Source: an uncultured Rothia sp. | GTDB lineage: Bacteria > Actinomycetota > Actinomycetes > Actinomycetales > Micrococcaceae | Assembly (NCBI GenBank): GCA_937935205.1 | Contig: CALGXU010000265.1 | Location: forward strand, 1-12,670 | Reading direction: 5' to 3' | DNA length: 12,670 bases | Shown: piece by piece, positions 5,805 to 12,365 of the stretch | Numbering within the stretch: the stretch's first letter is position 1 | Layout of the letters: each line of letters starts with the position of its first letter | Notes under the pieces: generated by a model | What the model was told of the DNA's origin: nothing | Database searches by the model: none | The model's input: only the letters and a program-made list of their open reading frames with translations | Translations under genes and position numbers: made by a program

Positions 5805-6992
5805 ATGGGTGAGATTTTTTCCCTAAAAAACCAGATTCAGAATTATGCGTGGGGTTCCCGCGAAATTCTCGGACGCATGCGCGGCGTGCCCGTGCCCACC
5901 GAGCAGCCTGAGGCTGAGGTGTGGGTTGGCGCGCATCCGGCTGCGCCCTCCCGTGCGACCGTTGACGGTACCGAGTCCCCGCTCAATGAGCTGATTGTGG
6001 AGAACCCCTCCCGCTTCCTGCGCCCGGACCGTACCTCCGATTGGTTCCCCTTCCTCTTTAAGATCCTTGCGATTGATGCGCCCCTGTCCATTCAGGTGCA
6101 CCCCACCCCCGAGCAGGCGATTGCAGGCTTCGAGGATGAGCAGGCACGCGGCATTGCGATCGACGCGCCGCACCGCAACTACAAGGACCGCTACTCCAAG
6201 CCTGAAACCGTCATTGCGCTGACCCAGATGCGCGTGCTCACCGGTGTGCGCACCTCCGCGCAGCTGGCAGAGCTTGCCGAGGCGTTCAAGGCTGGCTGGC
6301 TGGCAGAGCGCGTGGAGCTTAGCCCCAAGCAGCTGCTGACCGAGATTATTCGCATGCCCGAAGAGGCCGCCACCGCAGCTGTTGAGCAGCTTGTTGAAGC
6401 GGCAGCACAGCTGACCGACTCCGACAACCCTATCATTGCTGACGCCGCTGAGCTCGTGCAGATTGTTGCCGGCAAGTACCCCGGCGACCGCGGTCTGCTC
6501 GTCGCTTTCGTCATGAACCTGGTACACCTGGCACCGGGCGAATCCGCCTTCACCCCCGACGGTCAGGTGCACGCCTACGTCTCCGGTACCGCTATTGAGC
6601 TGATGAACCCCTCCGATAACGTGATGCGTGCCGGTCTGACCGCAAAGCACATCGACACCGAGGAGCTCATTAAGGTTCTGGGCGAAAGCCAGGACGCTCC
6701 GGTTATTCAGCGCCCCACCCCCGAGAATGCGCCCGTGGGCACCTACGCCATGTGGGATGAGCGCATGAGCGTGACCCGCATCCGCGTTGAAGAGGGTAAG
6801 CCGCAGGAATACACCTTCGAGGGCATTAGCGCCGCACTGAGCGTATCCGGCGAAATCACCATTCACGCAGCCGACGGCAACGGCACCGAAGAGTTCGTAC
6901 TGGGCGCCACCGAGTCGGTACTGCACGTGGGTGAGCCCTCGGCAGCAACCCTGAGCGGCAGCGGTGAGCTGTACATCGCTTCTTACGTCTAG
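5805..6992 (+). CDS. manA: Mannose-6-phosphate isomerase, class I (zinc-dependent)
   Basis: It interconverts fructose-6-P and mannose-6-P, the entry step to GDP-mannose, and also allows use of mannose. From the ATG at 5805 the protein has 395 residues, normal for the class. The N-terminus LKNQIQNYAWGS is typical. Zinc ligands are visible as Gln97 and His99 (IQVHP), Glu134 (YSKPE) and His256 (GQVHAY). The active-site arginine is Arg275, in the stretch SDNVMRAGLT. The frame stays open upstream to an ATG at 5742, adding 21 residues, but that ATG has no ribosome-binding site. The 5805 ATG has GAGAGG at 5788-5793 (11-nt spacing) and fits the family start better. Its partner manB is divergently transcribed next door. 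The stop codon sits in a degenerate 13-bp repeat array, followed by a strong terminator. Confidence 0.95.
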   Translation: MGEIFSLKNQIQNYAWGSREILGRMRGVPVPTEQPEAEVWVGAHPAAPSRATVDGTESPLNELIVENPSRFLRPDRTSDWFPFLFKILAIDAPLSIQVHPTPEQAIAGFEDEQARGIAIDAPHRNYKDRYSKPETVIALTQMRVLTGVRTSAQLAELAEAFKAGWLAERVELSPKQLLTEIIRMPEEAATAAVEQLVEAAAQLTDSDNPIIADAAELVQIVAGKYPGDRGLLVAFVMNLVHLAPGESAFTPDGQVHAYVSGTAIELMNPSDNVMRAGLTAKHIDTEELIKVLGESQDAPVIQRPTPENAPVGTYAMWDERMSVTRIRVEEGKPQEYTFEGISAALSVSGEITIHAADGNGTEEFVLGATESVLHVGEPSAATLSGSGELYIASYV

Positions 6993-7035
6993 GCCTTACC
7001 TGTTAGGTCTTAGTTCTAGGCGTTACGTCTGGGAA
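6983..7035 (+). repeat. Degenerate tandem repeat (about 13 bp x 4) starting at the manA stop codon
   Basis: Consecutive units read TTACGTCTAGGCC (6983-6995), TTACCTGTTAGGTC (6996-7009), TTAGTTCTAGGCG (7010-7022) and TTACGTCTGGGAA (7023-7035). The first unit contains the manA stop TAG; units 1 and 4 share 10 of their first 11 bases. The rest of the manA-to-ACT gap (to 7316) holds a terminator and a promoter but no gene. Confidence 0.65.
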
Positions 7036-7112
7036 ATGTCTCTAGACGCTCAAATCCAGACAGATAAATGGAGCATTCAAAAGACAATGCCCCGCTAAAG
7101 ACGCGCATAAAG

Positions 7113-7164
7113 AATCCACGTTCTTTCTTACCTTTAAATTAAGGTGAGGGGGCGTGGATTTTTT
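7113..7164 (+). terminator. Terminator of manA
   Basis: AATCCACG (7113-7120) pairs with CGTGGATT (7153-7160). Within it CTTACCTT (7127-7134) pairs with AAGGTGAG (7141-7148) around the loop TAAATT, leaving a small internal loop. A run of six T (7159-7164) follows. It ends the manA transcript before the ACT-domain operon. Confidence 0.82.
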
Positions 7165-7229
7165 ATTTCCTCGATGCGCGGTGGGAGGGGCTTTTTATGT
7201 TGACCCTACAGAATGTGTTCTGAGTAACC

Positions 7230-7235
7230 TATAAT
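7230..7235 (+). promoter_or_regulatory. -10 box for the UPF0237-UPF0210 operon
   Basis: TATAAT is a perfect -10 hexamer 81 bp before the GTG of the ACT-domain gene. TTGACC (7200-7205) looks like a -35 box but is 24 bp away, too far for this -10. A second TATAAA follows at 7242-7247. The leader contains possible pairings GCGTA/TACGC (7251-7255 with 7287-7291) enclosing GTGC/GCAC (7261-7274); no riboswitch class is recognised. Confidence 0.5.
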
Positions 7236-7316
7236 TGGTCTTATAAATATGCGTATGCGTGTGCCTTTATGCACCTCTTCCTTAGGTACGCAGCCCCAAA
7301 CCACTAGGAGAACACC

Positions 7317-7586
7317 GTGAAGATCATCCTCACCGTCACAGGCATCGACCACGAAGGCATCATCGCCGCCGTGACCGCAGCCCTCGCCGAGCGCAAGGTC
7401 AACGTCCTCGACGTCTCCCAGACCATCATGGGCGAATACTTCACCATGATCATGCACTGCTCCTTCGACGAAACGCAGCAGAACCTCATCGACCTGCAGG
7501 AAGCCATGGTTGGTGTCGAGCACGAACAGAAGGTACAGATTCGCATCCAGGCGGAATCCATCTTCCAGGCAATGCACGCTATCTAG
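7317..7586 (+). CDS. ACT domain-containing protein, UPF0237 family
   Basis: This 89-residue protein is a single ACT domain of the GcvR-like/UPF0237 type. The opening strand and loop TVTGIDHEGII (residues 6-16) carry the Gly9, Asp11 and Gly14 typical of small-ligand-binding ACT domains. VNVLDVSQTIMGEYFTMIM (28-46) forms the next strand-turn-strand. ACT domains usually bind amino acids and dimerise, which suggests a sensor or regulator; the ligand cannot be told from sequence. The GTG start is supported by AGGAG at 7306-7310, 6 nt upstream. The stop is 10 bp before the UPF0210 gene, so the two are cotranscribed, and this pairing is widely conserved in other bacteria (for example Streptococcus pneumoniae). 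No catalytic domain, membrane segment or signal peptide is present. The role is unknown. Confidence 0.93.
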   Translation: MKIILTVTGIDHEGIIAAVTAALAERKVNVLDVSQTIMGEYFTMIMHCSFDETQQNLIDLQEAMVGVEHEQKVQIRIQAESIFQAMHAI

Positions 7587-7596
7587 GGCTCCACTG

Positions 7597-8952
7597 ATGC
7601 ACAACACCAACATTCTAGAAACCATCCGAATGATCGAGGAGCAGAAGCTCGACATTCGCACCGTCACCATGGGCATCTCCCTGCTCGACTGCGCCGACTC
7701 CGACGGCGAAGTAGCCCGCAAGAAGATCTACGACAAGATCACCAGCCGTGCCGCAAACCTCGTCAGTGTCTGCGAAGGTATCGAAGCTGAGCTCGGCATC
7801 CCGATTGTCAACAAGCGCATCGCCGTCACCCCCATCGCACTGGTGGCAGGCGCCTCCAACGATGAGGACTACGTGGAGTTCGCCCGCACCCTCGACGCAG
7901 CTGCTAAGGCAGTCGGCGTGAACTTCGTCGGTGGCTTCAGCGCCCTCGTCGACAAGGGCATGACCCCCGCCGACGAAAAGCTGATCCGCTCCATCCCGCG
8001 AGCGCTCGCAGAAACCGACGTGGTCTGCTCCTCCGTAGACATCGGATCCTCCCGCGCCGGCATTAACATGAGCGCCGTCAAGCTCATGGGTGAAACCATC
8101 CGCGCCACCGCAGACCTGACCGCGGACGCACACGGCTTCGGCTGCGCCAAGCTTGTCGTCTTCGCCAACGCAGTCAGCGACAACCCCTTCATGGCTGGCG
8201 CATTCCACGGTGTGCAGGAGGCAGACACCACCATCTCCGTGGGTGTCTCCGGCCCCGGCGTGGTACACCGCGCCCTGCAGAAGGTCCGCGGGGAATCCTT
8301 CGACACCTGCGCCGAAGAAATCAAGAAGGCAGCCTTCAAGATTACCCGCGTGGGTCAGCTGGTCGGTACCCTCGCCTCCGAGCGTCTGGGCGTGCCCTTC
8401 AACATTATTGACCTCTCCCTGGCACCCACCGCAGAGATTGGCGACTCGGTTGCGCACATCCTCGAAGAGATGGGTCTGGAAACCGTCGGTACCCACGGCA
8501 CCGTTGCGGCCCTCGCGCTGCTCAACGATGCTGTGAAGAAGGGCGGCCTCATGGCGTGCTCAAATGTTGGTGGTCTCTCCGGCTCCTTCATTCCGATCTC
8601 TGAGGATATCGGCATGATTGAATCCGCGGCAGCCGGCAACATCACCCTGGACAAGCTCGAAGCAATGACCGCCATCTGCTCCGTCGGCCTGGACATGGTC
8701 GCGGTCCCCGGTGACACCCCCGCCGCAACCCTCGCCGCAATGATTGCCGACGAGGCAGCAATCGGCGTGATGAACCACAAGACCACCGCGGTCCGCGTCA
8801 TCCCGGCGGTCGGCCTGGGCGTAGGCGACATGGTCGAATTTGGTGGTCTGCTCGGTCGCGCGCCCGTCATGCCCACCCACACCCCCAGCGCGGAGGCGTT
8901 CATCGCCCGCTGCGGCCGTATTCCCTCGCCGGTTCACGGTTTCCGCAACTAA
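7597..8952 (+). CDS. UPF0210/DUF711 family protein (PFL-like fold), function unknown
   Basis: This 451-residue protein belongs to UPF0210 (DUF711), whose structurally studied pneumococcal member has a pyruvate-formate-lyase-like barrel; to my knowledge no reaction is established. Characteristic stretches are MGISLLDCADSDGE near the N-terminus, VNKRIAVTPIALVAG, the Ser/Gly-rich CSNVGGLSGSFIPISED, and the C-terminal RCGRIPSPVHGFRN. I see no glycyl-radical RVxGY motif, so radical chemistry should not be assumed. The frame is open back to 7510 inside the ACT gene, but family homology begins at MHNTNILETIRMIEEQ. The ATG at 7597 has AGGG (7585-7588) 8 nt upstream, overlapping the ACT stop. Codon use is strongly C-ending. 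The stop codon is the first of four TAA codons in an 18-bp tandem array. Confidence 0.94.
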   Translation: MHNTNILETIRMIEEQKLDIRTVTMGISLLDCADSDGEVARKKIYDKITSRAANLVSVCEGIEAELGIPIVNKRIAVTPIALVAGASNDEDYVEFARTLDAAAKAVGVNFVGGFSALVDKGMTPADEKLIRSIPRALAETDVVCSSVDIGSSRAGINMSAVKLMGETIRATADLTADAHGFGCAKLVVFANAVSDNPFMAGAFHGVQEADTTISVGVSGPGVVHRALQKVRGESFDTCAEEIKKAAFKITRVGQLVGTLASERLGVPFNIIDLSLAPTAEIGDSVAHILEEMGLETVGTHGTVAALALLNDAVKKGGLMACSNVGGLSGSFIPISEDIGMIESAAAGNITLDKLEAMTAICSVGLDMVAVPGDTPAATLAAMIADEAAIGVMNHKTTAVRVIPAVGLGVGDMVEFGGLLGRAPVMPTHTPSAEAFIARCGRIPSPVHGFRN

Positions 8953-9009
8953 GCTCCAGTCCGCAACTAAGCTTGATTCCGTAACTAAGCTTGAGCCCGC
9001 AACTAAGCT
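8943..9009 (+). repeat. 18-bp tandem repeat x4 carrying in-frame stop codons
   Basis: The core CCGCAACTAAGCT starts at 8943, 8961, 8979 and 8997, exactly 18 bp apart, with one substitution in the third copy. Spacers are CCAGT, TGATT and TGAGC. Copy 1 contains the UPF0210 stop TAA. Because 18 is a multiple of three, every copy puts TAA in the same frame, and TGA codons add two further in-frame stops. A small hairpin TCTCAG/CTGAGA (9009-9024) follows. Confidence 0.93.
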
Positions 9010-9033
9010 CTCAGGGCTCTGAGAACCAATAGA

Positions 9034-9078
9034 AAAAGGGGAGGCGCCGAAGATTATCTCTTCGGTGCCTCCCCTTTT
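9034..9078. terminator. Bidirectional terminator between UPF0210 and holB
   Basis: The arms 9034-9053 (AAAAGGGGAGGCGCCGAAGA) and 9059-9078 pair over 20 bp with one G-T wobble around the loop TTATC. Four A at one end and four T at the other give a U-tract on both strands, fitting the convergent UPF0210 and holB genes. Confidence 0.93.
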
Positions 9079-9099
9079 GCTGTATGAGCTACTAAGAAG

Positions 9100-10242
9100 C
9101 TACTGATACACGAAACGGCTCATCAACGCCTCAAGCGCCAGACGCGCATTCGCGTTCGTCCGCAGGCGACGCAGAGTCAGCTCGACCGCCTGCACATCCT
9201 CCAGCAGCTGCTGGGCGGAACGGCGGGTGCAGAACGCCTCCAGAGGCTCACGCAAATGCTCATTGACCAGCGGAGCCTGAGCCGACAGAGCCACCGTCAA
9301 CGCATCACGCAGAACCGTCTGAACCTGCGCCACGGAACGCTGCAGCGTATCGGATGAAACGCGTTTAGCGCGGCGCTTCTGTTGCTCCTCCAGGCGGCGA
9401 ACCTGCGCTCGCAAGGACGGCGAAACACGCTCACCCTCGCGAATACCCAGCAGCGCCAGAAGCTCCTGGCGCTCCTGCTCATCCTTGAGAGCGGAGACAG
9501 CCTGTGCGTCCTGGTCGGCAAGGTCGGTGAGCTTCTCGGCCGCATTGAAAGCCGAAGAAATAGAACGAACATTCAGAATCAGGGAGGTAATCAACTCCCG
9601 ACGAGCCATCGCCTGCTCATCGGTCGCCAAACGGTACCCCTCCTGCGCATCCCCCAGAGCCAGACGCGCCGCACGCTGCGCCAAAGGATCCACCACACCG
9701 TGCGCCAGCAAATACTCATGCACCTGCGCATCGGTAGGCACCGGCAACTGCACCGGACGGCAACGCGAACGAATCGTCACCAGCACATCAGTGGGGGAGG
9801 GAGCCGTCAACAACCAAATTGTATGCGGCGGCGGCTCCTCAATCGCCTTCAACAACACATTGGAGGTACGCTCCGGCATGCGCTCGGTGTCCTCGACCAG
9901 AATCACGCGCCAGCGCCCCACGGTCGGGCGGTCCTGAGCCTTCATGACCAGCTCGCGTGCCTCATCAATGCTGATGTGCGTCGCCTCGGTACTAAAGTGC
10001 GTAAAATCTGCGTGCGAACCGTTCATGACGGTCACACAACCCTTGCACTGACCGCACCCGCGGTCCTGCGGGTCGGGCTGCTCGCACAGCAGGGCGGCAG
10101 CGAAAACCTTTGCCGCCTCACGGTGAGGCGCGCCGGTCGCACCCGTGAAAAGCCAAGCGTGCGTGGGGCGGTCGGCGGCGGCATCCGTGCGTAGCTGCTG
10201 GAGCTTATCGGCAGGAATCAGCAGGGTATCCCAGAGACTCAT
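9100..10242 (-). CDS. holB: DNA polymerase III delta-prime subunit (clamp loader)
   Basis: Delta-prime is the rigid, non-hydrolysing AAA+ subunit of the clamp loader that places the beta clamp on DNA. The 380 residues include HAWLFTGATGAPHREAA (28-44), a degenerate Walker A lacking the catalytic Lys-Ser/Thr, as expected for delta-prime. A zinc-binding set follows: Cys53, Cys63, Cys66 and Cys69. The Walker B-like VILVEDTERM spans 113-122 and NVLLKAIEEPP spans 128-138. The SRC arginine-finger motif is at 159-161. ATP-active DnaX would have an intact P-loop and be longer, so this is HolB. The start overlaps the tmk stop by 4 bp (ATGA) and has AGGAGG at 10252-10247, 4 nt upstream, indicating translational coupling in a tmk-holB operon, a common actinobacterial arrangement. 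A 7-bp direct repeat spans its stop. Confidence 0.95.
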   Translation of the reverse strand: MSLWDTLLIPADKLQQLRTDAAADRPTHAWLFTGATGAPHREAAKVFAAALLCEQPDPQDRGCGQCKGCVTVMNGSHADFTHFSTEATHISIDEARELVMKAQDRPTVGRWRVILVEDTERMPERTSNVLLKAIEEPPPHTIWLLTAPSPTDVLVTIRSRCRPVQLPVPTDAQVHEYLLAHGVVDPLAQRAARLALGDAQEGYRLATDEQAMARRELITSLILNVRSISSAFNAAEKLTDLADQDAQAVSALKDEQERQELLALLGIREGERVSPSLRAQVRRLEEQQKRRAKRVSSDTLQRSVAQVQTVLRDALTVALSAQAPLVNEHLREPLEAFCTRRSAQQLLEDVQAVELTLRRLRTNANARLALEALMSRFVYQ

Positions 10243-10955
10243 GAGTCCTCCTGACCGGTGCGGACCAGTTCGCGGGCGGCAAGCAGAGGCTCAATCACCT
10301 CAAGCACGCGGGCGTGTACCTCATCAATCGTGCCCACACCATCAATGATGCGGTGCGAACCGTTAGCGTCCTCACGGGCAATCTGCTCGAACGCACCGTG
10401 AATGCGTGCCTTGAACGCCGCGCCTTCAGCCTCAATACGGTCAACGGTGCCGCGCTGATCCATGCGCTCCTGCTCGGCGCTCAACGGCACACTCAGCAAC
10501 AGGGTCGCATCGGGAACTAGGTCGGCGGTAGCCCAGCGGCTCAAATCGACGATGGTTTCAACACCTAGATCACGGCCAACACCCTGGTACGCAGCGGAAG
10601 AATCAATATAGCGGTCACTGAGCACAATGGCGCCCTCAGCGAGCGCCGGGCGAATCAGCTGGGAGGCGTGAGCCGCGCGGGATGCCGCAAAAATCAGCGC
10701 CTCGGTGCGGTCGTCAATGGTGCCCTGACCAGCTTCCAGGACGAGGGCGCGTAGCCTCTCGCCAATCTCGGTGCCGCCGGGTTCGCGGGTGGTGATGACA
10801 CGGTATCCGCGGGCGCTGAGCGCTTCATTCAGCAGGGCGAGCTGGGTGGTTTTGCCGGCGCCGTCGCCTCCTTCGACCACGATAAAAAGCCCGCGGCGAC
10901 CGGTCGGGTCGGCGGGAAGATTCTGTGCATCGGGGGTGTAGCTGAGAGTATCCAT
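10239..10955 (-). CDS. tmk: Thymidylate kinase (dTMP kinase)
   Basis: It phosphorylates dTMP to dTDP with ATP, an essential step of dTTP synthesis in the cytosol. From the ATG at 10955 the protein has 238 residues, with about 20 extra N-terminal residues relative to a typical Tmk. The P-loop GGDGAGKTT is at 29-37, TREPGGT at 56-62 (dTMP phosphate region), and LSDRYIDSSAAYQG at 112-125 with the DRY signature. A longer open frame runs upstream to about 11861 but is only the antisense of the divergent PLP-enzyme gene. The start is supported by being the last Met before the conserved core. The possible ribosome-binding site AAGGG is only 2 nt from the ATG and lies in a 12-bp palindrome, so initiation is not firmly settled; an adjacent GTG one codon upstream is possible. 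It is the first gene of the tmk-holB operon. Confidence 0.94.
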   Translation of the reverse strand: MDTLSYTPDAQNLPADPTGRRGLFIVVEGGDGAGKTTQLALLNEALSARGYRVITTREPGGTEIGERLRALVLEAGQGTIDDRTEALIFAASRAAHASQLIRPALAEGAIVLSDRYIDSSAAYQGVGRDLGVETIVDLSRWATADLVPDATLLLSVPLSAEQERMDQRGTVDRIEAEGAAFKARIHGAFEQIAREDANGSHRIIDGVGTIDEVHARVLEVIEPLLAARELVRTGQEDS

Positions 10956-10956
10956 C

Positions 10957-10968
10957 ACCCTTAAGGGT
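10957..10968. repeat. 12-bp perfect palindrome at the tmk ribosome-binding site
   Basis: ACCCTTAAGGGT is fully self-complementary and ends 1 bp before the tmk ATG. On the transcript ACCC-TTAA-GGGT could fold and hide the AAGGG ribosome-binding site; as DNA it could be an operator. Confidence 0.5.
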
Positions 10969-11002
10969 ACCGGGTCTCTTGGCAACACCGGTGCGGTTTT
11001 GG

Positions 11003-11034
11003 TGATACCTCCGCGTGGCATTGAGCGCGTATCA
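11003..11034. promoter_or_regulatory. Inverted repeat in the tmk / PLP-enzyme divergent region
   Basis: TGATAC (11003-11008) and GTATCA (11029-11034) are perfect 6-bp arms 20 bp apart, roughly mid-way between the divergent tmk and PLP-enzyme starts. TTGAGC at 11021 could be a -35 box for the rightward gene, but no good -10 follows. A shared operator is possible; the evidence is weak. Confidence 0.25.
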
Positions 11035-11114
11035 AGGTAAAAAACATGTAAATCCTGTGTGCCGTCACCTGCGCGGGCGTGCGTTCTGGGCGTGGGTGTG
11101 CCAGGCTTAAAGAC

Positions 11115-12317
11115 ATGAGTGCAGATAACCACGACATGAATTACTCCGCTGAGACCTTCGTCGTCTCTGGCGGCCGCCCGACGCACGAGCATGACGCGCC
11201 GGTGAACCCTCCGATTGTTCTTTCTTCCACCTACCGCGGTGTGGACGCCGTCAACATTGAGCATGATCGCGTGTACGCTCGCTTCTCGAACCCCACCTGG
11301 GAGGGCATGGAAGAGGTTGTGGCGAAGCTGGAGAACGCTTCCCAGCCCGGTCTGCTGTTCCCCTCCGGTATGGCTGCTGTCGCTGCTGTCATTGACCTGG
11401 TGCCGGTTGGTTCCATTGTGCTGATTCCGAAGCACGCATACATGGCGTCGGTGACCCTGTGCAAGGATTTGGAGCGCCGCGGCATCATTGAGCTTGTTCG
11501 CGTGGATATTGAAGACACCGAGAGCGTTATCGCCGCTATGGAGGATGCCGCATCGCGCGCCGGCGTGACCCCGGAGAACGTGAACTACTCGGCACCGAAG
11601 GTCCTGGCGTGGCTGGAGAGCCCCACGAACCCGATGCTTGAGGTTGCTGACCTGCCTGCCCTGCTTTCTGCTGCTCGCCGCCTGGGCATTGTGACCGCGG
11701 TGGATAACACCTTCGCAACCCCGATTCTGCAGCGTCCCCTGGATTTGGGCGCGGACGTAGTGGTTCACTCCGCTACGAAGTTCCTGGCGGGCCACTCTGA
11801 TGTTCTGCTGGGTATGACCTTGACCTCGAATGAGGAGCTGTACAAGGCGATGCTGCACCACCGCATCACCAACGGCGCAATCCCCGGTCCGGTGGAGGCG
11901 TGGCTTGGTTTGCGCGGTCTGCGCACCCTGGCGCTACGCGTGGAGCGTGCGGTGCAGAACGCGCAGGTTCTTGCGGAGCGTCTGAGCGAGCACCCCTTCG
12001 TAACTGAGGTGCGTTACCCGGGCCTGCAGAGCCATCGCGGTTATGAGATTGCGAAGAAGCAGATGGACGGTTTCGGCGCGATTCTGTGCATCACCCTGGA
12101 CACTGATGCTGCTGGCGCCCGTAACGTCGTGGAGGCGTTGAAGCTGTGGACTCCGGCGACCTCCCTGGGTGGCGTGGAGTCTCTGGTGGAGCGTCGTCGT
12201 CGCCACGGTAACGAGCCGGATTCGATTCCGGAGTCTCTGTTGCGCCTGTCGGTGGGTATTGAGAACGTAGATGACCTTTACAATGACTTGGTTGAGGCCT
12301 TTAAGGTTGTCCGCTAA
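11115..12317 (+). CDS. Trans-sulfuration PLP-dependent enzyme, probable cystathionine gamma-lyase
   Basis: This fold-type I PLP enzyme of the Cys/Met metabolism family most likely cleaves cystathionine to cysteine, 2-oxobutyrate and ammonia, or acts as cystathionine gamma-synthase; sequence alone does not separate these well. It has 400 residues from the ATG at 11115. Signatures include YARFSNPTW (the family YSRxxNPT motif contacting PLP phosphate), the PSGMAAV helix start, AVDNTFATP (PLP-ring Asp), the Schiff-base lysine Lys222 in HSATKFLAGHSD, and SLGGVESL with RLSVGIE near the C-terminus for substrate carboxylate binding. The frame is open to a GTG at 11079. The ATG at 11115 is the first Met, and another lies at 11136; none has a good ribosome-binding site. 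It is divergent from tmk and followed 48 bp later by a DUF2516 gene. The family is certain, the exact substrate is not. Confidence 0.93.
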   Translation: MSADNHDMNYSAETFVVSGGRPTHEHDAPVNPPIVLSSTYRGVDAVNIEHDRVYARFSNPTWEGMEEVVAKLENASQPGLLFPSGMAAVAAVIDLVPVGSIVLIPKHAYMASVTLCKDLERRGIIELVRVDIEDTESVIAAMEDAASRAGVTPENVNYSAPKVLAWLESPTNPMLEVADLPALLSAARRLGIVTAVDNTFATPILQRPLDLGADVVVHSATKFLAGHSDVLLGMTLTSNEELYKAMLHHRITNGAIPGPVEAWLGLRGLRTLALRVERAVQNAQVLAERLSEHPFVTEVRYPGLQSHRGYEIAKKQMDGFGAILCITLDTDAAGARNVVEALKLWTPATSLGGVESLVERRRRHGNEPDSIPESLLRLSVGIENVDDLYNDLVEAFKVVR

Positions 12318-12365
12318 GCGCTTTGCTAGGGTTGTCTAGAGAAGCTGCTGATTCTAAGGAATACT

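Noticed and set aside
5823..6926. 367-codon open frame antisense to manA
   Set aside because: It is a shadow frame of a gene with full zinc-site motifs; no initiation signals.
7510..7596. 29-residue N-terminal extension of the UPF0210 protein
   Set aside because: It overlaps the ACT gene in another frame and has an Arg/Ser-rich composition; the ATG at 7597 has a ribosome-binding site and matches the family start.
8943..9009. Short tandem repeats considered as a CRISPR array
   Set aside because: Units of 13 bp with 5-bp spacers are far too short, and no cas genes are present.
10956..11861. Upstream extension of the tmk frame to 540 codons
   Set aside because: The added 300 residues are antisense to the PLP-enzyme gene and resemble no Tmk. 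The conserved core begins shortly after the ATG at 10955.
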